Origin: Richelia intracellularis HH01
Lineage (GTDB): Bacteria; Cyanobacteriota; Cyanobacteriia; Cyanobacteriales; Nostocaceae
NCBI RefSeq assembly: GCF_000350105.1
Contig: NZ_CAIY01000038.1
Location: forward strand, 45,785 to 109,784
Direction of reading: 5' to 3'
DNA length: 64,000 nucleotides
The stretch's first letter is position 1. Each line of letters opens with the position of its first letter. Made by a program: the position numbers and the translations under genes. Positions 62,804-64,000 of the stretch are shown here, piece by piece. The notes beneath the pieces are model-generated. The model had not been told where the DNA came from, searched no databases, and saw only the letters and a program-made list of their open reading frames with translations.

Positions 62804-64000
62804 TTGATTACTTATTGCAATTATTGGGATTTTTCTGTTGAAATTTGTTGGCAAAACGCCAAAATAGTTATGAAACTATACATTGAATGGGATATTCAAT
62901 ATTGGTAGCTTTATTAGGTCAAGAATATCATGTTAGTGCCTCCTGTTTTCTAACTCGAAAATAGGAAAAAAAAGAGATTTACCTTAATTAAATCATGTAA
63001 CTATTAAAGAGAATCAAGTAAGTCCACTTATGTCAAATAATAATCATACATTCTTATCTACATTATATTCATATCATACGAATTGATAAACCATACGGTA
63101 GTTATTCTCTTGTAATTAGCTAGTTGAAAAACTGTAAATATTAAGTTAATGTTAATGATTAATACTTAACAAGTGTGAGTAATACTTGACTATATTTTTA
63201 CAAAAAAACAATTTAATTAATATTCATTTTTAAAATAAACCTGATATTCATAATAAATAATATAAGTCAAATTATTTGAATGAATAACACATGATTTGAT
63301 CACATTAGTGATAGAATAATAACCTCAAGGTAAGATTATATACATATTTACTTGTTACTGATATTCTTTACAATTCGGTTAAAGCGAATAAATTTGTAAT
63401 TTCCATAATTCATTATCCTATTAAATAGTCAGAGTTCACTTAGAATTTTTATCTAACTCCAATATATCTGCAGGAGGATTAGTCAGTTCGAAAAATAGGT
63501 AATTCCTACAAGTATTGAGGTTTCTCTAGTAGGGTTTGAACACTCTATTAATAAACGATTCGCGACTTATCTAACACCATACAGAATAAGCTTATAGTTT
63601 CTGATAAGTAATTTATTGGTAATGTGGTCCAGCACTATTAAGCCAGTTATATATAATTTCTTATTGGCTATAAGATAGTAATAAGCTTTTATTTCTGCCA
63701 TTATCGTATAAAATACAACACAAATTCTTTAAAGAGACTGATATGGCTTGCAAATTGGTATTTTTATACGTGTTTTACAGAATAATATGGACACCTAAAT
63801 TTCATTAATGGATTAGTAAGACTGGTAAAATTGTATTTTTACCCAGTTGTGGAGTTTGATACTGACATAATTAGAAGCAGAATTTTTTCCAGTTTTCAAT
63901 TAGAGAAAATATAAGAGTGGTATCTACATATATGGGAAATTATTTAGATTAGAATCTAATACTGGCTATAAATAGATTAAATAGATTAAATAGATTACAT
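62804..64000. other. Terminal spacer
   Basis: 1.2 kb of very AT-rich DNA upstream of the HerA-like gene. No gene found on either strand; ends with a short tandem repeat. Confidence 0.45.
63971..63997. repeat. Tandem repeat, 9-bp unit, three copies
   Basis: AATAGATTA repeated three times without change near the window end. Confidence 0.85.

Noticed and set aside
1..64000. tRNA genes, rRNA genes, CRISPR arrays, insertion sequences
   Set aside because: I saw no T-loop GGTTCGA pattern with matching stems, no regularly spaced repeats, and no transposase motifs; a covariance or repeat search could still find degraded copies.

Overview
The window comes from a cyanobacterium. It carries photosystem I psaA-psaB, phycocyanin cpcB-cpcA, the phycoerythrobilin synthesis genes pebA and pebB, two phycobilin lyase families, Ycf23, cyanobacterial GuaB3 and the small RNA Yfr1 between guaB3 and trxA. 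The DNA is visibly AT-rich and genes cover only about 62% of it (my sum of gene lengths), with many spacers of 0.5 to 3.6 kb. The cell-wall M23 protein and the terminal-oxidase cluster (two DUF2231 genes, then coxB-coxA-coxC) resemble those of filamentous heterocyst-forming Nostocales. The low density, decayed frames in spacers and single-base frameshifts suggest an eroding, possibly symbiotic, genome such as Richelia. Trichodesmium is an alternative I cannot exclude. The genus is inference.

Layout. 0-8 kb: start of gmk, remA, psaA-psaB, a group 2 sigma factor. 9-19 kb: tatC, an AhpC/TSA-like protein, ycf23, class I lysyl-tRNA synthetase, lnt, gyrA. 20-30 kb: a HEAT-repeat phycobilin lyase preceded by a start-less Nif11-like frame, mutS2, guaB3, Yfr1, trxA, a LOG-family gene. 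30-36 kb: a coiled-coil WD40 protein, dnaJ-like and cysK. 36-42 kb: a pigment block (S-type lyase, pebA, pebB, cpcB, cpcA) and a pentapeptide-repeat gene. 42-48 kb: an alternative terminal oxidase operon. 48-64 kb: gshA, trmL, an M23/LysM peptidase, ruvC, yvcK, tsaE, a 3.6-kb spacer with decayed coding sequence, and a HerA-like ATPase.

How the genes work together. psaA/psaB form the photosystem I core. pebA, pebB, the S-type lyase, the HEAT lyase and cpcBA make and attach antenna pigments. The cox cluster lacks the CuA copper ligands in subunit II, so it probably oxidises quinol. Most other genes are housekeeping (DNA repair, tRNA modification, translation, envelope, nucleotide and thiol metabolism).

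The most unusual signals are a one-base frameshift in the oxidase subunit I gene at a 7-base homopolymer (and a matching pattern at gmk), an 18-bp perfect palindrome in frame inside the M23 gene, a 25-codon ORF with a near-perfect Shine-Dalgarno sequence and its own strong terminator beside cpcBA, and several spacers that still read as protein without starts or through stops. I found no tRNA, rRNA, CRISPR array, transposase or prophage gene.
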